7,463 bases of DNA. Source: Candidatus Helarchaeota archaeon (GTDB taxonomy: Archaea; Asgardarchaeota; Lokiarchaeia; Helarchaeales; JABXJV01). The translations under genes were made by a program, and so were the position numbers. Shown here in pieces: positions 5,731 to 7,463 of this stretch. The first letter of the stretch is position 1, and every line of letters starts with the position of its first letter. The notes beneath the pieces are model-generated. The model had not been told where the DNA came from, made no database searches, and saw nothing but the letters and a program-made list of their open reading frames with translations. The stretch is from contig JABXJV010000492.1 of assembly GCA_013375355.1 (NCBI GenBank), forward strand, positions 1 to 7,463, given 5' to 3'.

Positions 5731-5798
5731 CTTATTGCCAAAATAATCCCGATTATACTGTTATAAAATTTTAAAAATTGATATATTGAAAAGATTGA

Positions 5799-5827
5799 TT
5801 GATTTTGAATAAAAAAAGATTTATAAT
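5799..5827 (+). promoter_or_regulatory. Predicted promoter for the DNA methyltransferase gene
   Basis: TTGATT (5799-5804), a 17-nt spacer and a perfect TATAAT (5822-5827) end 64 nt before the ATG at 5892. This is the best promoter match in the window. TTGATT is present twice in overlap (5795-5800 and 5799-5804). Confidence 0.5.
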
Positions 5828-5891
5828 TAAAAAATGGGTTTTTTATTTATTTTAAAAATGAAATAAAAATTAATAATTTTTTAAAAAAACA

Positions 5892-7463
5892 ATGTTCAGT
5901 AGAGATATCTTAGGGGAAAGATTTCAAGAAACAATTAAAAAGGAGGAAAGGAAACTCCTTGGTCAGTTTTATACTCCTGAAGAAATAGTTGAATATATAA
6001 TTGACCGTGTAGAAATAGACATAAATAAAAAGATTATTGACCTTTCATGTGGTTCGGGAAGATTTTTATTGAAAGCCTATGAACGCCTTTACAAAATCTA
6101 TGAAGAAAAAAATTACCCCGTAAACAGAATCCATAGAACAATTTTAAAGAAGAATTTATACGGGATTGACATAAATCCTCTTGCGGTTAGATTAACAGAA
6201 ATGAACCTAATCCTTAAAGGAAAAGAATATTTCTCCGGGAAAATTAACATTTTTGAGGGGAACTCACTTTTAAAACTAAATGGTTCTGAAGAGATAGAAC
6301 TTTTTAAAAATGAAAAACTTAATGCAAGAGATACTTTGTCATCATGCATTAAAATAAGAAACAATCAGTTTGACATAGCGATAGGAAATCCACCCTATTT
6401 GAGTTATGGACTAAAAGGAACTGGAAAACTCGAAAAAGAGTGGCATGATTATGTGAAAAGAAATTATTCATACTCCGCACAATATAAAATAAGCACTTAT
6501 GCACTCTTTATTGAGAGGGGGATTGAAATTCTAAAAAATGGTGGGTTCCTTGGATTTATCTTACCTGACAGTTTTCTGCTCGGAAGATACTTTTCCAAAT
6601 TGAGAAGATTTATACTCGATACCTGTGAAATCAAAGAGATAGTCATATTCGGAAAGGACTTCTGGAAATCGGGCTTGGTGGGAAAGCCTGTCATATTAAT
6701 CCTCAAGAAAGAAAAGGAAAAATATACAAGAGAAAATAATTATATCAAGATATCCTATTTTAAAAACTTAAGGTCCTTATATAAAAAAGAACATATCTCT
6801 TATTCCTATAAACAAAATTACTTCACAAGAATCAAACATAACAGATTCAGATTATTCTTTAAGAAACAATCAAAAGAAAAAGTAGAAAGACTTGAAAGAG
6901 CGGAATATAGAATTAAGGATATAATTTCATTCTCAAGTGGATTAATTGGAAAGAAGAGAAAAGAGAATATAATAAGTATGAATAAGATTAATGATAATTG
7001 GTATCCAGGACTTCACTCCAGTTCTGAAGTTAACAGGTATATAATAAATTACAAAGGGGGTTATATATCATTTGAAAAAGAGAAACTTAAAAGTGGTTTC
7101 AAAAAAGCAAAATACTTCGAACCAAAGTTATTCTTGAGGCAGACAGGAGACAGCGTAAAGGCAGCATACGATGAAGGTAACCTGTTATGTTTGAATAATC
7201 TTCACGTAGGGAATTTAATTAACGAGAGATTTAATATATTATATATTCTTGCAATATTAAACTCAAGACTCATTAATGAATATTATCATCTTATCAGTCT
7301 CGAAACTGGAAGGGCTCTTGCTCAACTTGACATCGAAACAATCGAAGATATACCAATTAAATATACCAATGAGAAAAACCAAAAGGTTATTGCAGAATAT
7401 GTTTGTAAAGTTATCGAATTAGAAAACGAATTACTGAAACATGACAATCCTAAAATCAAAGAA
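5892..7463 (+). CDS. N6-adenine DNA methyltransferase, TaqI/Eco57I type (3' end outside window)
   Basis: An uninterrupted frame of 524 codons runs off the right edge. It transfers a methyl group from S-adenosylmethionine to adenine N6 in a specific DNA site. Motif X is LGQFYTPEEIVEYI (23-36), motif I is IDLSCGSGRFLL (49-60), the acidic motif II region is YGIDINPLAV (90-99) and the catalytic motif IV is NPPY (166-169) in DIAIGNPPYL. GGFLGFILPDSFL (217-229) follows. Residues from about 340 match a TaqI-like target-recognition region: LFLRQTGDSVKAAYDEGN (413-430), LCLNNLHVG (432-440), LAILNSRLINEYYHLIS (453-469) and GRALAQLDIETIEDIPI (473-489). The N-terminus begins directly at motif X, so there is no fused nuclease there. 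A partner endonuclease may lie downstream. The start is fixed by in-frame stops at 5871 and 5874, yet no Shine-Dalgarno sequence precedes it. An orphan methyltransferase is the alternative. Confidence 0.93.
   Translation, partial: MFSRDILGERFQETIKKEERKLLGQFYTPEEIVEYIIDRVEIDINKKIIDLSCGSGRFLLKAYERLYKIYEEKNYPVNRIHRTILKKNLYGIDINPLAVRLTEMNLILKGKEYFSGKINIFEGNSLLKLNGSEEIELFKNEKLNARDTLSSCIKIRNNQFDIAIGNPPYLSYGLKGTGKLEKEWHDYVKRNYSYSAQYKISTYALFIERGIEILKNGGFLGFILPDSFLLGRYFSKLRRFILDTCEIKEIVIFGKDFWKSGLVGKPVILILKKEKEKYTRENNYIKISYFKNLRSLYKKEHISYSYKQNYFTRIKHNRFRLFFKKQSKEKVERLERAEYRIKDIISFSSGLIGKKRKENIISMNKINDNWYPGLHSSSEVNRYIINYKGGYISFEKEKLKSGFKKAKYFEPKLFLRQTGDSVKAAYDEGNLLCLNNLHVGNLINERFNILYILAILNSRLINEYYHLISLETGRALAQLDIETIEDIPIKYTNEKNQKVIAEYVCKVIELENELLKHDNPKIKE

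Larger units (their letters stand above)
5563..5891. other. 329-bp divergent regulatory region
   Basis: This region separates hsp20 from the methyltransferase gene. It holds the hsp20 ribosome binding site, its predicted promoter with a palindrome at the start site, the TGACA cluster and the methyltransferase promoter. The last 60 bases are almost entirely A and T and contain no ribosome binding site. No small gene is supported. Confidence 0.6.

Noticed and set aside
6113..6706. Minus-strand open frames inside the methyltransferase gene
   Set aside because: The plus strand has an uninterrupted frame with all methyltransferase motifs in order; the antisense frames show no start signals or domains.

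Overview
The window looks like a piece of an AT-rich genome from the Fibrobacteres-Chlorobi-Bacteroidetes (FCB) side of the bacterial tree, or a neighbouring candidate phylum. The best clue is the protein encoded at 3564-4715. It ends in a FlgD-like / type IX-style C-terminal sorting domain with the NYPNPFNP signature, common in Ignavibacteria, Calditrichaeota, Marinimicrobia, Cloacimonetes and similar groups. The intergenic DNA is extremely AT-rich. The species cannot be named from this sequence.

Left part, minus strand (1-3372). Four genes read leftwards, in transcription order: a deoxyribose-phosphate aldolase (deoC, 3372-2710); a secreted concanavalin-like beta-sandwich protein (2544-1882); a Tat-targeted Gfo/Idh/MocA oxidoreductase (1764-508); and, after a 406-bp gap, the N-terminus of a lipoprotein that runs off the window (101-1). 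The last three carry export signals of three kinds (Sec, Tat, lipoprotein). They may form an extracytoplasmic sugar-processing set, possibly for oxidised (3-keto) sugars. That link is inference. The gaps of 117-165 bp between the first three genes neither prove nor exclude one transcript.

Middle (3373-5121). A divergent AT-rich region leads to a plus-strand secreted protein. It has four regularly spaced Ca-binding-type loops, like FG-GAP/VCBS propeller blades, and the sorting tail. This gene converges on an hsp20 gene. The 406 bp between them hold a strong bidirectional terminator, a widespread type of extragenic palindromic repeat, a second terminator for hsp20, and a doubtful 22-codon ORF.

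Right part (5122-7463). A small heat-shock protein gene (minus) is divergent from a large plus-strand gene. That gene runs without a stop from 5892 to the window end and encodes a TaqI/Eco57I-type N6-adenine DNA methyltransferase with its target-recognition region. The 329 bp between them contain predicted promoters for both genes, a TGACA repeat cluster and a small palindrome at the predicted hsp20 start site. The methyltransferase is the most likely entry to a restriction or other defence locus beyond the right edge.

No tRNA, rRNA, CRISPR array, insertion sequence or riboswitch was recognised. No clearly new system is visible. The items most worth a second look are the truncated methyltransferase locus, the exported oxidoreductase cluster and the two types of extragenic repeat.
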